Source: Liolophura sinensis (taxonomy: Eukaryota; Mollusca; Polyplacophora; Chitonida; Chitonidae). Taken from it: a stretch of 64,000 bases of DNA. Both the position numbers and the translations under genes were made by a program. The notes beneath the pieces are model-generated. The model did not search any database. It was not told where the DNA came from and worked only from the letters and a program-made list of their open reading frames with translations. The stretch lies in assembly GCF_032854445.1 (NCBI RefSeq), contig NC_088297.1:12511278-12575277 (forward strand), in the 5' to 3' direction. Of the stretch, positions 33,801-43,299 are shown piece by piece (within the stretch, counting starts at the first letter, position 1; each line of letters opens with the position of its first letter).

Positions 33801-34254
33801 TACAACAGATTATCATTATCGCTATGATGCTAGAACTCGATATACCTACCCTGATAGAATCCAACATGTTTGTATTCCGGTCATGAACTGAAATGTTTCT
33901 GGGCTTCACCATGCCTACAAAAAAAAACAAAACAAAAACAAAAAAAAAAAACGGTATTAATGACAAATAAAAGCAGATATTGAACAAATAATAAAACCTT
34001 TGCTATTGCAGAAGAAGCGTGTAAACAGATCTGCACAGGAACAGCCATTATTTTCAAGTCGAACACAGCACAATGGCAACCTATATACTGGTACATGTAG
34101 GTTACACGTAGCTAGTAGTACGACAACAACAGCACAAAGGACAGAAGTTACCTGCATTGATTAGGCCACCACAGATTGCCTTTCCCATTTTGCCAGCGCC
34201 AATAAAACCTAAAGTGATGTCGTCTGGAAGCTTGCTTGGCTTTTCACTTGCCAT
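27654..34254 (-). CDS. PYCR3: Pyrroline-5-carboxylate reductase, complete six-exon gene
   Basis: Catalyses the last step of proline synthesis: NAD(P)H-dependent reduction of pyrroline-5-carboxylate. The six exons (34254-34152, 33914-33850, 31552-31373, 30057-29845, 28715-28623, 27848-27654) splice with GT/AG and matching phases to 282 residues. Residues 16-24 (GFIGAGKMG) are the Rossmann dinucleotide-binding loop; AVKPH lies at 79-83, MPNTP at 128-132, [10 protein letters not shown] at 178-187, and the C-terminal family signature around VCSPGGTTI at 238-246. The length and the absence of a long C-terminal tail resemble the cytosolic PYCR3 type (about 274 residues in human) more than mitochondrial PYCR1/2 (about 320); that subtype is inference. 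Exon 6 is also strikingly close to bacterial ProC, as expected for this conserved domain. Introns carry about eight SINEs. An alternative first exon lies upstream at 35645. The family identity is secure. Confidence 0.95.
28000..28045. repeat. G-rich homopurine tract
   Basis: A run of 14 or more G followed by GGTAGAGGGAGAGGGGGG; in the last PYCR intron. Confidence 0.9.
28245..28484 (-). mobile_element. SINE-A in PYCR intron 5
   Basis: CACTGTACTGAAGAATATTT through CACCTCGGCCACACATGCC; part of the 3' domain is deleted. Confidence 0.9.
28623..28715 (-). CDS. PYCR3: PYCR exon 5, residues 188-218
   Basis: A 93-bp phase 0/0 exon with acceptor TTACAG and donor GTAAGA. It encodes [20 protein letters not shown] and the following helix, part of the C-terminal helical domain that builds the dimer interface and substrate pocket. 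Confidence 0.93.
29115..29289 (-). mobile_element. SINE-A, first of three in tandem
   Basis: Lacks its 3' third; ends ...CTGAGCCACAGAGGCCCCC and runs straight into AGATAAATATTTATTTATTT of the next copy. Confidence 0.95.
29290..29565 (-). mobile_element. SINE-A, second of three in tandem, full length
   Basis: Complete from (TTTA)n and GATTGGTGTTTTACGCCGTA to CTGAGCCACAGAGGCC; nearly identical to its neighbours. Confidence 0.97.
29566..29797 (-). mobile_element. SINE-A, third of three in tandem
   Basis: Full ends, with ~45 bases of the 3' domain deleted (GAATATTTCACAGCCCGGGG junction). Ends 48 bases before the PYCR exon 4 donor. Confidence 0.95.
29845..30057 (-). CDS. PYCR3: PYCR exon 4, residues 117-187
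   Basis: A 213-bp phase 0/0 exon with acceptor TTGCAG and donor GTGAGT. It encodes [20 protein letters not shown] through [12 protein letters not shown], covering the end of the dinucleotide domain and the start of the dimerisation/active-site domain. SINEs lie within about 16 bases upstream of the acceptor and about 50 bases downstream of the donor. Confidence 0.95.
30073..30203 (-). mobile_element. SINE-A, 3' half, abutting PYCR exon 4
   Basis: TTTATTTATTTATTTTCTTG through AACCCAGGGCCATCAGTG. In gene direction its AAAT tail ends about 16 bases before the exon 4 acceptor. Confidence 0.92.
30355..30630 (-). mobile_element. SINE-A, full length
   Basis: GACTGGTGTTTTATGCCGTA through CCAACTGAGAGACGGAGGCC, in PYCR intron 3. 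Confidence 0.95.
30985..31124 (+). mobile_element. SINE-A, 3' half, antisense to PYCR
   Basis: GGTACGTGGGAAGGTCAGTT through CAATCAAATAAATAAATAAA. Confidence 0.92.
31373..31552 (-). CDS. PYCR3: PYCR exon 3, residues 57-116
   Basis: A 180-bp phase 0/0 exon with acceptor TTTCAG and donor GTAAGT. It encodes the second half of the Rossmann domain, including the family motif [12 protein letters not shown] and the [14 protein letters not shown] strand-helix. The upstream intron (31553-33849) holds the 280-bp repeat pair, a GAAT-rich satellite and a SINE. Confidence 0.95.
31655..31935. repeat. Dispersed repeat G, copy 1
   Basis: Diverged but colinear with 32972-33270: AAAACTAACAAAAAAATAGA, GATGGTTAACCAATAAGAGG, AGAAAGCATCATTTCCAGCT. 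No coding capacity. Confidence 0.75.
32505..32772. repeat. GAAT-based satellite
   Basis: Runs of GAAT punctuated by GAACATAT(GAAT) in PYCR intron 2. Long open frames on the minus strand (FIHSFI...) are by-products. Confidence 0.95.
32795..33350 (-). mobile_element. SINE-B2, interrupted by repeat G
   Basis: Starts CAGCAATTTTTCAGTCATAT and continues to CAGCCAGTC near 32971; the element resumes near 33270 with TTTCCTTGTTCTAACCTCTT and CAACAAGTACCATTTT, colinear with 19636-19905. Confidence 0.75.
32972..33270. repeat. Dispersed repeat G, copy 2 (nested)
   Basis: AAAACTAACACAAAATTAAA, GATGGTTTACCAATAAAAAG, AGAAAGCATCATTTCGAATT; same orientation as copy 1. Confidence 0.75.
33444..33716 (-). mobile_element. 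SINE-A, full length, poly(A) tail, young
   Basis: Tail is about 22 uninterrupted A (T on the plus strand) instead of (AAAT)n. Exact 12-bp duplication TGAAGCCACCGA (33432-33443 and 33717-33728) and intact boxes suggest a recent insertion, in PYCR intron 2. Confidence 0.97.
33850..33914 (-). CDS. PYCR3: PYCR exon 2, residues 35-56
   Basis: A 65-bp exon with acceptor TTGTAG and donor GTAGGT. It enters in phase 1 and leaves in phase 0, encoding [20 protein letters not shown] plus IR, the beta2 region of the Rossmann fold (human PYCR3 has a similarly placed HILAS-type strand). It would join either exon 1 or the upstream exon at 35579-35645. Confidence 0.9.
34152..34254 (-). CDS. PYCR3: PYCR exon 1, residues 1-34
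   Basis: ATG at 34254 opens a 15-residue hydrophilic leader followed by the GFIGAGKMG nucleotide-binding loop. The exon ends one base into the Gly35 codon (phase 1) at a GTAACT donor. The leader is not obviously a mitochondrial presequence: it contains acidic residues and no arginine. Confidence 0.93.
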
Positions 34255-34299
34255 TTTACTTGAACTTTTGTTTTCAAAAAATATCTGTTAACAACACAG

Positions 34300-34362
34300 A
34301 CCGTCTGTTCCACGTGACTGACCGTCAACGATGTTTTCCCACGGAATGCCCTGATTGGCTAA
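34300..34362 (-). promoter_or_regulatory. Possible proximal promoter of PYCR exon 1
   Basis: Within about 110 bases upstream of the ATG, the minus strand has a CCAAT box (AGCCAATCAG, 34360-34351) and a palindromic E-box CACGTG (34311-34316). There is no TATA box at the usual spacing. Position and motifs suggest a promoter; this is inference. Confidence 0.3.
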
Positions 34363-34938
34363 CATACAGATCGTGAGGGTTTGACCTACTTAGAGGATTA
34401 GGTTGAAAAGACGGAGACGGACTTTGTAAATTATGAGTCCGTAAGTTTGTCTCTCATAAGTCAGAATAAATGTTCTGTACTTTGAACATTCCATTGACCA
34501 CACAGGAAATTCACATGAGCAAGACGGTAGAACATTAGAGTAACAAATCTGTGAGTAAAAGCTATAACAAGACACTAAGAAAGAAACGTGTATATCCGAT
34601 TTTGCTATTACAGGTCAAAACACATACAATTTATTTTTGATGGAGATTTTTGTTATACGTTTTCTTTTATCTATGTGTCTATTTATTTCTCTTTTTTTTT
34701 GGAGCACTTTCAAATTAGAATGCGTACTGGTGAAGGCTAGATACGTAATAATTGGCATTTATCCTCATTCACACAGATGGTATGTTTTCCTCTATGTTAG
34801 TGCAAATTATATTCAAATTACCTAACTTTATTTTGCACCTTTGTTGAAAGCAACTTTAAACTGTATGGTGTGAATTTAAACAACAGATTTGTTTAATTTG
34901 TCTTACAGTCCGCTTCAGACTTAAAAGCCTATTGATAG

Positions 34939-35071
34939 AAACCTGCGGATGGTCGTGCGTTTCCCCCGGCCTCTGCCCGGTTTCCTCCAACCATAATGCT
35001 GGCCGCTGTCGTATAAGTGAAATATTCTTGAGTACGGCATAAAACACCAATCAAATAAATAAATAAATAAA
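34939..35071 (+). mobile_element. SINE-A, 3' half
   Basis: AACCTGCGGATGGTCGTGCG through AAATAAATAAATAAATAAAA; lies between the two PYCR first exons. Confidence 0.93.
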
Positions 35072-35229
35072 AACCTATCAAAAACACGTCACTGAAGCTC
35101 GACAACTGAATAAACCGGAATGAATGACCTGTTCATTGGATGGTAAATCAGCGAATCGGCAAATACACGTAGTTAAGCTAATGAAGGGAATAAAAATAAT
35201 ACACGTACAGACAAGCAATATGCGTAAAC

Positions 35230-35291
35230 CCAATGCCGTCGTATAAGTGAAATATTCTGGAGTATGGTGTAAAACACCAATCAGACAAACC
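35230..35291 (+). mobile_element. SINE-A 3' fragment
   Basis: AATGCCGTCGTATAAGTGAA through TAAAACACCAATCAGACAAA. Confidence 0.88.
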
Positions 35292-35578
35292 CGCTGAAGG
35301 CCATGTGCTATGTAGCAATATGTGTCGTGGCAAACAGCTGTGGAATAGTTATAAAAGCAGAGTTTGACCCCGATGTAACATTAACTCCAGAACAGGCGGC
35401 GCACAGGCCTACAATCAGACCTATGAATATATATATATAGCCTTCATATATATATTTATGTGTACACATACTGCCTCGCGGAATGCCACGTGGTCCAGTG
35501 TGACAGTTATGTGCCGGTACTTGTATATATAGCTACAACGTATACATCCACTTAAATGTACACACTGATGAGACTTAC

Positions 35579-35645
35579 CCGCAGTAATCAACCCACGTGT
35601 CATCACATGAGCCACGCGTCCGGCCCCTATAAATCCAACTGTCAT
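35579..35645 (-). CDS. Second P5C-reductase first exon (alternative start)
   Basis: ATG at 35645 encodes MTVGFIGAGRVAHVMTRGLI plus TA, then a phase-1 GTAAGT donor after position 35579. This is the beginning of a P5C reductase Rossmann domain: GxGxxA loop right after the start, much like human PYCR1 (MSVGFIGAG...). The donor interrupts the same glycine codon as exon 1 of the downstream gene, so splicing to exon 2 at 33914 is in frame and would give a 270-residue protein without the leader. No other exons of a separate paralogue were seen nearby. It is therefore either a mutually exclusive alternative first exon or the remnant of a tandem duplicate. Confidence 0.75.
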
Positions 35646-36059
35646 ATTCCAGGAAATTCAATTGCCGGGTAGTATTTGCACAAATATATATTCCACAACT
35701 CATATACGGCATGAAGTCAGGTCATCTCGACGAAGTGCTGAGCTAAGCGGTTGGTGATTTCATCATTCACCTAGTTAGCTAGCCTTTTCCAGCATCGCTA
35801 TGCAGAAATGCTCGCTAAATAGGCCTACGCTGAACATTGCCGTGGCCAGTTAATGTTAATTTTGATTCCCATATACGTGTATGTATAAGACGTATAGGCC
35901 TGCTAGCTTATTTTTGGAGCGTGTGTACGTAGTAGGCCTATATTTGCATATACAATTTAAAATCTGGCGACCCAATTTTGACTCCGTGGCTGCTGCCTGA
36001 AGATATGGGAAATTCCGTTTTGGTATGATCGGCGACGAAAATAACGCATATGTGTCTTA

Positions 36060-36260
36060 TTTCAGACCGTGACCTCCCTACAGTGGGACGCCGGGGGGCT
36101 GTTTTGACGAGGAATAGGTATCAAACGATATAGTGCGTGGGCTCCCCGGAGTGTGTATGTGGTGGGTCAGTCGGTCGTCAGCTGCCGCTCGGCAGTAGGT
36201 GCTTGTCACCAGCGGGAAAGAGAGCTCGACAAAGGTCGGCAGGCTGGACGTGTGCAATAC
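36060..36260. other. GC/CpG-rich island upstream of the PYCR locus
   Basis: A GC-rich stretch in AT-rich surroundings, about 430 bases upstream of the alternative PYCR exon, containing several CpG and GGGG runs. It is open in both directions over short distances, but no protein is recognisable. It could be a promoter or 5' untranslated exon for the minus-strand gene. Confidence 0.25.
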
Positions 36261-36271
36261 AAAATCGACAG

Positions 36272-36273
<2 letters not shown>

Positions 36274-36303
<30 letters not shown>
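36274..36303. repeat. (CA)n microsatellite
   Basis: About 14 CA units. 36304-37065 holds no recognisable gene. Confidence 0.97.
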
Positions 36304-36310
<7 letters not shown>

Positions 36311-37065
36311 GCCTACAGGATGAAATTTAAAAGTGCTATGATCATAGAACATACATGTAATCACAATTGATTTTTTATTGCTAATGTTGGGTCATATCAC
36401 CACTGACTGTTAAAATTAATCACACTTGCGAAAACATGAAGAAAATATTGAATTACATCAAAAACGTATACCGAATTCCATTCTTGTAAACTTTTAAATT
36501 CTGTACAGTGGCGATTTCTCATTCACAAGACGTCATATTGATGACCCGTTGGCTTTGAATAATCCATATTTATATAGCAAAAGCTGTGAAAGATATTTAC
36601 CCACCTTTTCTAGATGTAAATGAAACTACAGACTAACTAGATGGTACAGACTTTACGGGTTTACGGCAAGACGAATAGCGTCAGCCTTGACATAGGAATT
36701 AACCATACTTACACTTGGATATGATTTCAATCAACGTCACAAGTTATTGCTGCATGTAAAAGCTGTCAAGATTATTTCACCAAACGCTTTCACTAAAATT
36801 TCTTAAGTTTTACTATGAGTATAATTCTCTTGTAAGTAAGTGCGGATAGAGCGTCAGGAATTTCTGCTTCATGATTGTTCCTTACCCCGAGGCTACGGGC
36901 TACACATTCGTTGTGTTGAATTAGATTATATGAACAGTACGCGGCAATCAAAGTCTGTTTTAGCACGTAGATCTACATAGACAGACCAGAATGGTAACCT
37001 GAGAGAAACTATGATCAAACAAAAAGGTGTCATTTAACAGAAAAGATAACACTGGACCAAATGTA

Positions 37066-37303
37066 CACTCCAAAAATTAATCTCTTTCTTTGTACAGAAA
37101 GTCAGTTGTCTGAATGATGATAGAATGTATTCTGCTATTGTAGCAGATTATTCCGTTAAATATAACACACACATTGCATTAATTTAACCTAAAGATTCTA
37201 TTAGACTAACACGACACAGTATTACATATAACAACAGAATACATTCTACCGTCACTAAGACATCAGACTTTCTGTTAAAATTATCAGATTAATTTTTTGA
37301 GTG
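37066..37303. mobile_element. MITE-1, complete, TA target duplication
   Basis: 238 bp with ~75-bp imperfect inverted repeats: CACTCCAAAAATTAATCT... on the left and ...GATTAATTTTTTGAGTG on the right, each with an internal TAGAATGTATTCTG block. Flanked by TA on both sides. No coding capacity. Confidence 0.85.
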
Positions 37304-37322
37304 TATGTATGTTTCCATAAAT

Positions 37323-37520
37323 TAAGAATGCCACAGAAAGTTTTTAAAAGACGTATTCCTTTTATTTTTTGTGAAGTTGCATAACCGAGATATCGCTCTT
37401 CAAACAAAGCAAAACTGGGCGCAGTTTAAAAAAAATTGTCATCAGTTTTACCCAATCAGGCGCAAGTTATTTCTGTATAATATAAGAACGCCTCTGTTTC
37501 TAGAGATGTCGTGCAAAGTC
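37323..37520. repeat. Dispersed repeat D, copy 1
   Basis: TTTTTAAAAGACGTATTCCT, TTGTGAAGTTGCATAACCGA and ATCAGGCGCAAGTTATTTCT recur at 37985 and 50540. Confidence 0.7.
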
Positions 37521-37539
37521 TTTTGGATTTTAGCTTACT

Positions 37540-37935
37540 CCTTATAGCGCATGTGCCGCGCTCTACGCTCACTTTACATCACTGAGGCAACTATAGACAA
37601 TTAAGCTAGACTTTTCCTGCCTGTGCGAAATACGTTGGTTGATCTAGGTGTAATTTGCCACTTGTGTACTGGCGCGGAACTATTTAATCAGCATTTGTTA
37701 ATAAAATCGTTTCCTGTGTTGGTTAGAATCATGTTGTACACACTTTAGATAAGGAGAATGCGCGTGTATAACGTATCGTATTATAAACAAAAACGTGTAC
37801 GTTGAGACTGATTCTTTATGTTTCCTGACACCACTTCCTGCCTCATCACCGTGACCCCAGTGGCCTTGGCGTTGTCCAAGATTTCTGTACAAAATTTGTC
37901 AGCGGTGGCAGTGGTGTAAAGCGAATGTAGAGAGC
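37540..37935. repeat. Dispersed repeat E with inverted ends
   Basis: Left end TAGCGCATGTGCCGCGCTCT and TTTACATCACTG are mirrored at the right end (CAGTGGTGTAAAGCG, GAGAGCGGAGCGTGCG). Its reverse complement matches 40500-40800. May be a foldback transposon. Confidence 0.65.
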
Positions 37936-37984
37936 GGAGCGTGCGATGTAAGGAATTTTAGCTTTTAGTATATCCGCATAGATA

Positions 37985-38215
37985 AAGTATCTCACATGGA
38001 GTTTAAAAAGGCACGACCCTTTGTCTTTGTGATGTTACATAACCCAGATATCCAGTTCAAAGTAGGTAAATCGAGAAAATCGAAAGCTTCACCATGTTAT
38101 CGATTTTGATCAACAAGGGGCGAGTTATCTCCAATACATAATAACGCAGGTGTTTCCACTTACGTCATCCGAACCCCGGCTTGCCTTGTGACCATATGTG
38201 GGTGGGGTACACGTT
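37985..38215. repeat. Dispersed repeat D, copy 2
   Basis: GTTTAAAAAGGCACGACCCT, TGTGATGTTACATAACCCAG, AAGGGGCGAGTTATCTCC. Confidence 0.7.
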
Positions 38216-39320
38216 ACATCTCATTGTGCTTATACGGATGCTTCAGCACAACACATTCCAAGGCTTCGTACGAATTCAAGATTAAAACTTGAATTCATAT
38301 TACCATATTATGAGCACATCAGAAATAATGGCTGCCCATTTAAGTCTGCTTCATACCCTCGCTCTGAATAGCTCATGTTATGTCTTGTCGTTTCTTTTTA
38401 GCCGAAGGCAGCTTCATGATCCTGCATGGGGGTCCCCGGGAATCCGCTTCGCACAGGCATTTTGGCCGTCAGCCTTTAATTGTAATCCACATTTAACTCA
38501 AGAGGGAAACCGGAAAGGCCCTGGGAACTGTTAATATATAATGTGTCTAGGCATCAAAATCAACATAACTTTGGCCCCTGATTCCTTGCTTTTTCAGTCA
38601 AGTTTGAAGTTTTCAAATATTGTTTTTTAAGTGTACTAACGTTATAGATTTAAAACAGGTCATACAACTTTAAGCCTGAATCTACATGGACAGCCTTCTT
38701 ATCTGCTTCAGAATGCGTTTATCTTTAGGGCCGCATAGTTCGTACATGTATTTATGTCATTCGTTCATGTCATAAATTGCAAGTGCTTTAAAAACCAAAC
38801 TCAGAACAAGGAAGAACTGCAGAAAAGAATAAATGTACACAAAACATGTTAATTTTGAATTGAGTTTTTGACTTAAGTCTTAAAGGGCTACAGAATCGAT
38901 TCTGATTTGGCTGATGTGAGAGATAGACAAGCCCAGGCTACGCCTAGCTTGACGTGAAATTTGGGTATGGTACATTTATTCAAGCGGGACCAAGGGTGCA
39001 AGATTTAACCCAGGAAACCCTATTTCAACTGTCAACCAATCAGCGTCTCTTCTGTATTATTTTAAGACGTTTGATAACTGTGGGTCTTGTGCTTTAACAA
39101 GTGCATGTATATGGGCCAGCCTATCCAGAGGAAAACCCGGAGTTCAAACCCATCCGAGGAGAAAAAACTTGATCAGCATAAATATCCATATGTCATGACT
39201 TCCGGGATGTGAAGGGGACAGATGTACGTGTACGTAGTCAAGAAACACCAAGCGCACACGTACATCTATTCATTTCATATGCGCACCATTACCTCGAGGA
39301 AGTAAACTTGACACATATGA
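38216..39320. other. No recognisable gene
   Basis: Unique sequence; an 81-codon frame at 38289-38534 has no recognisable domain. Confidence 0.45.
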
Positions 39321-39324
39321 TGGC

Positions 39325-39770
39325 TACAGATGTAAAGTCGTCAGGTTTGGTTCAAATATGGTGGCTACAGATGGTGTCACGGTTTCGTTCAAATATGGCG
39401 GCTACAAATGGTGGCTATATTTATTTATTTATTTGATTGGTTTTATGCCATGCTCAAGAATATTTCACTTTTAACACGGCAGCCAGCGTTATAGTGGGAG
39501 GAAACCGGGCTGTGACCACATTTAAATGGTTTAGAAACGGCGCCTACAAATGGTGACCACGTTTGTTTCAAATATTGTGGCTACAAATGGTAGCCAGATT
39601 TGGCTCAAATACAAATGAGGGTCTATATAGCTTGGCTGTAATATGGCGATTGTAGGCCTACATATTACTTGGGCAGAATGGTTCGGTTCAAATTTGTCCC
39701 CAACAAGTGGTAGTCACGTTTGACTCAAATATGATGGTTACAAATATGGGTCACGTTTATAGAACAAATT
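39325..39770. repeat. Degenerate ~33-bp minisatellite (CAAATATGGTGGCTACAAAT)
   Basis: TTCAAATATGGTGGCTACA, GGTGACCACGTTTG and variants recur about ten times; interrupted by a SINE at 39417. Confidence 0.8.
39417..39515 (-). mobile_element. SINE-A 3' fragment inside the minisatellite
   Basis: TTTATTTATTTGATTGGTTT through GGGAGGAAACCGGGCTG. Confidence 0.9.
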
Positions 39771-40499
39771 TGCAAATGTGTTATGTTTTGCACAGAAAGA
39801 CCTTTAACTCCTTCTAATAGAGTCCGCAGTTCTTACTTAAAGTATCTCTGAAGTGCCATTAATTATCATTATAAAATAAGTTAGGTATACAGGTAATATT
39901 TTCAAGAGGACAAAAACTGTACTGTTTTTTTAGGGCAGATTGTGGATTTTCTCAAAAACCCGGTCTACCCTCGGTAATTTCCGTAGGCAACTCGCCATTG
40001 ACGTAGCATACACACATCTGCCTTTGTTAGCTTCCTTATAAACAAAAGCTAATCACCTGTTGAAAAAAAAAAGACGGATTAAAGCAATTAAAAAAAGGTA
40101 AGGCCCAATGGTTTGCAAATGTGCTATAAAGGCCTACCCTTGAAAATAGTTATCTATTATCTATAGGCGTACATTGTTTTTCTTATTATTGAGCCATTTT
40201 TGGCAGGAAAAGATGCAGTAATTGATGACAAACACAATGCACAAAACAGAAACTTCTCGTTCACAAGTTTTTGTTCCAATCCGCATGCTCTATGATTCCG
40301 ACAGTTTGGACCAAAGTTGGCGGTATTGATTTAAACTGTAGGGGAATGTCTTCCCAGTACTCTTCATACACACTCATCCTTTACTGACCACAAACTCCTT
40401 AGGTGATTTCATGGTGATGTTCCAAGGCCAGTGTGGTGACTTCGGGACAGGGGACATTAAACATGTAAAAACCTGGCAAAGTTGCCTCCCCTATAACGA

Positions 40500-40800
40500 T
40501 TCCGGTCATGAAATCACACGTCTTACAGCGCATGCGCCGCTCTTTACAGTCGATTTACATCACTGCCACCACTACACAATTTTTTGTACCAATATATTGA
40601 TCAACGCCGATGTCACCAGGGCCACGTAAATGATGTCAGCCACACAAACACTCTGTCTTAACCTTTGTTTCTGATAATATTTTACACTGCATTCTCTTTA
40701 TCTACAGTATGTGGGCTACAATGAACATGGTTCTAACCAACATCTGGAACGATTTTATTGATGAATGCTGAATTTATAGTCCCGCACAAGGACTTCAGTG
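40500..40800. repeat. Dispersed repeat E, inverted copy
   Basis: GCGCATGCGCCGCTCTTTAC, TTTACATCACTGCCACCACT and GAACGATTTTATTGATGAAT match the reverse complement of 37540-37935. The preceding 39771-40499 is unique. Confidence 0.7.
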
Positions 40801-41094
40801 GTGAAACTAAACTTAAACAAGCTTACGTGTGTCGCGCAATATCCAAAAGTCAAACTTTTCCAGAGAAGGCAGTGATGTTAAGCGAGCGTAGAGGTGTATG
40901 TCACAAAACACCACATAAACAGAAGTTGCTTATCCCTTATTGTCGTTTTCTTGATTTCATTCTGTCACAACAAACTATCATGAAATGCACTCTACACCTA
41001 CTCCTCTGACTCACTCAGCCATATACAGATACATGTACGTGTAGATTTTTTTATGGCGTCTTCAGGAATCAAAAGGCCCCTAAAAAGCAATTTT

Positions 41095-41215
41095 TCAAGC
41101 ATTGAATATCATGCCCCTTAGAGCGCATGCATAGAAACACGAAAACTTTGTCTCAAAATGTGTTTACAATAATACGTTATACACATGCACTCTCTTTATC
41201 TATAGTACACGTATT
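41095..41215. repeat. Dispersed repeat E fragment
   Basis: TTAGAGCGCATGCATAG and TACGTTATACACATGCACTC TCTTTATCTA. Confidence 0.55.
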
Positions 41216-41225
41216 ACCATCGCTA

Positions 41226-41500
41226 TATTTTTATTTATTTATTTATTTATTGGAATGGTGTTTTACGCCTTACTGAGGAATATTTCAAATATACGACGGC
41301 GACCCGTTTTATGCTGAGAGGAAATGAGACATAGTCCGGGGGAAATCCACCATCATTGGCAGATTGCTGACACACCTTCTTGCGCAGGGCCCGAGAGCAC
41401 TGGATTTGAACTCACAGCGATCCCATTGATAAGAGGCTTCTGCGTTATTGCGCCGCGCTGGCATGCTAACCACGGGGGGCAATGAGGCTCCAGTCCCTGA
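41226..41500 (-). mobile_element. SINE-A, near full length, old
   Basis: GGAATGGTGTTTTACGCCTT through GCATGCTAACCACGGGGGGC. Confidence 0.9.
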
Positions 41501-42289
41501 TGGAAGACGTAATACTTGATACATACATGCATGGAAGAGAGACGGGCGACACGCGAATGTCTGTTTTGAGGCCTAGTTTGTCAGTCTATATAGGATCATT
41601 TACAACAGTTACTGTTCTCTCATATATGCGTTCCTAGCTTTATTTATGTGCATATATTATATCATACCAGGAGTCCATTACCTAGAAGTATGCAACTTCC
41701 CTATAGCTAGTCTCCACGGCGAAAATTAATGTTTTGTAAAAGGGCAACAATGTATTTGACTCTAACTGTTTTATTGTTGCTTTGAAATATAAAAATAGTC
41801 AATGGATTCTTAACTGCATAGCAACAATGATCAGCGAAATCGTAGTTTTCAAATACGAAGTTTCGGTTTCACGGTGTGGCCAGTTCTTGTATCAGCCATT
41901 TACAATCAGATTTCCCATGGTTCAGTTCACAATTTCCACCCAAGAGGTTGGCGTGTTTCTCCACCAGGTGGCGCGAACTTCTACAGATGACGGAACATGT
42001 GTAATGTACCTTGGAGGCTAGCTACAGGGAAGTTGCATGCTTCTAGGTAATGAACTTCTAATCATACTAATCACTTTGGAACCTTTGTTTTAGGTTATTT
42101 TAAAAATAGATCTTGTGATTATCAAATCCTTTTATGGTTTACGAGCGGTATCTGAATGTTGTATTTAATGTGGATTAGATTCAGCGATTCTCATATTTGA
42201 CTTTGGGGTCTGTCTGCATTTTGTCTGGTGAGTAGATTACTATTACACAAATAATGCATGTTTAATTGCGAATAATATGACGATTAGCG
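41501..42289. other. Unique, with a short inverted repeat
   Basis: ATTACCTAGAAGTATGCAACTTCCCT-type sequence near 41679 is inverted near 42030 (AGGGAAGTTGCATGC TTCTAGGTAAT), enclosing 41679-42051: a possible foldback element of ~370 bp. No gene. Confidence 0.5.
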
Positions 42290-42430
42290 GTCTGCAAGCA
42301 ACCTGCAGATGGTCGTGGGTTTCTCCCAGGCTCTGCCCGGTATCCTCCCACCATAACGCTGGACGCCATCGTATAAGTGAAATATTCTTGAGTACGGCGT
42401 AAAACACCAATCAAATAAATAAATAAATAA
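42290..42430 (+). mobile_element. SINE-A, 3' half
   Basis: AGCAACCTGCAGATGGTCGT through CAATCAAATAAATAAATAAA. Confidence 0.93.
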
Positions 42431-42889
42431 TTGGTCGAAAATATGTGGATACTTTACAATCGCTTAACATGAATACTCAACAAAATATAAACGCACGAAG
42501 CAACTTTATATTGTGTTCTCTCAGTATTAAACAACGTGTAAACTCAACAGTTAGGGGTAAGTATTCATTATCAACTGTGGCTTCAATTTCCACCAGATTT
42601 TCACATTTTAGGACAATAATCCAGGAATTATGAGAGCTTGAAAACAGAGTAGTCGGTTATCACAGTTCACAACACTCGGTACCAAGTGTGTCCACCGTTA
42701 GCATTAAATTATGTTGAATACTTTTCAAACACGGATTTTGTAGATTTCTTTGCTACCACTGCTTCAGTGGTATTAATCCGTTGGCGAAGCTCGTGTGACT
42801 GTTTACGCAGTCTAACGTTCGATCATTGATTTCCACCGATATGGTGTGCATATCTGAGCGTCACGTGTGGAACAGTTCGTAAATAACTC

Positions 42890-43020
42890 ACCAGAGGTCG
42901 TTAGTTTACGCCAGGCACTGTTGTCCCCCCCCCCCCCCCCCCATCCATTAAGCTGACCGTCATCGGATAAGTCTATAATTCTTGAAAATGGCGTTCAGAA
43001 AAATTCAGAAAAATAAATAA
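42890..43020 (+). mobile_element. SINE-A relic with poly(C) run
   Basis: Decayed 3' domain (GTCATCGGATAAGTCTATAA TTCTTG) after a run of about 16 C. Confidence 0.45.
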
Positions 43021-43299
43021 CTGAACATGGAAGTCAGCTGGAAAAGGAATTGTTGCGACATACGATGACATTTGCTTACTCTCTAAACGCAGTTGTGTAT
43101 GCAAATGCACAAGATGTGTACTATGGGCATACATTAACCGTAACACAGTTGCAAACCAACACTAATGTGTACACTGCATACCACATCTGTGTGTATCTAT
43201 ACATTTAATGTGTTCCAAATTGTGTACCTGAAATACACAACTTGCGGGCTACAAAAACAAATGTGTAGAAAAAGGCACGTGTAGATTTGCTCTTTGAGG

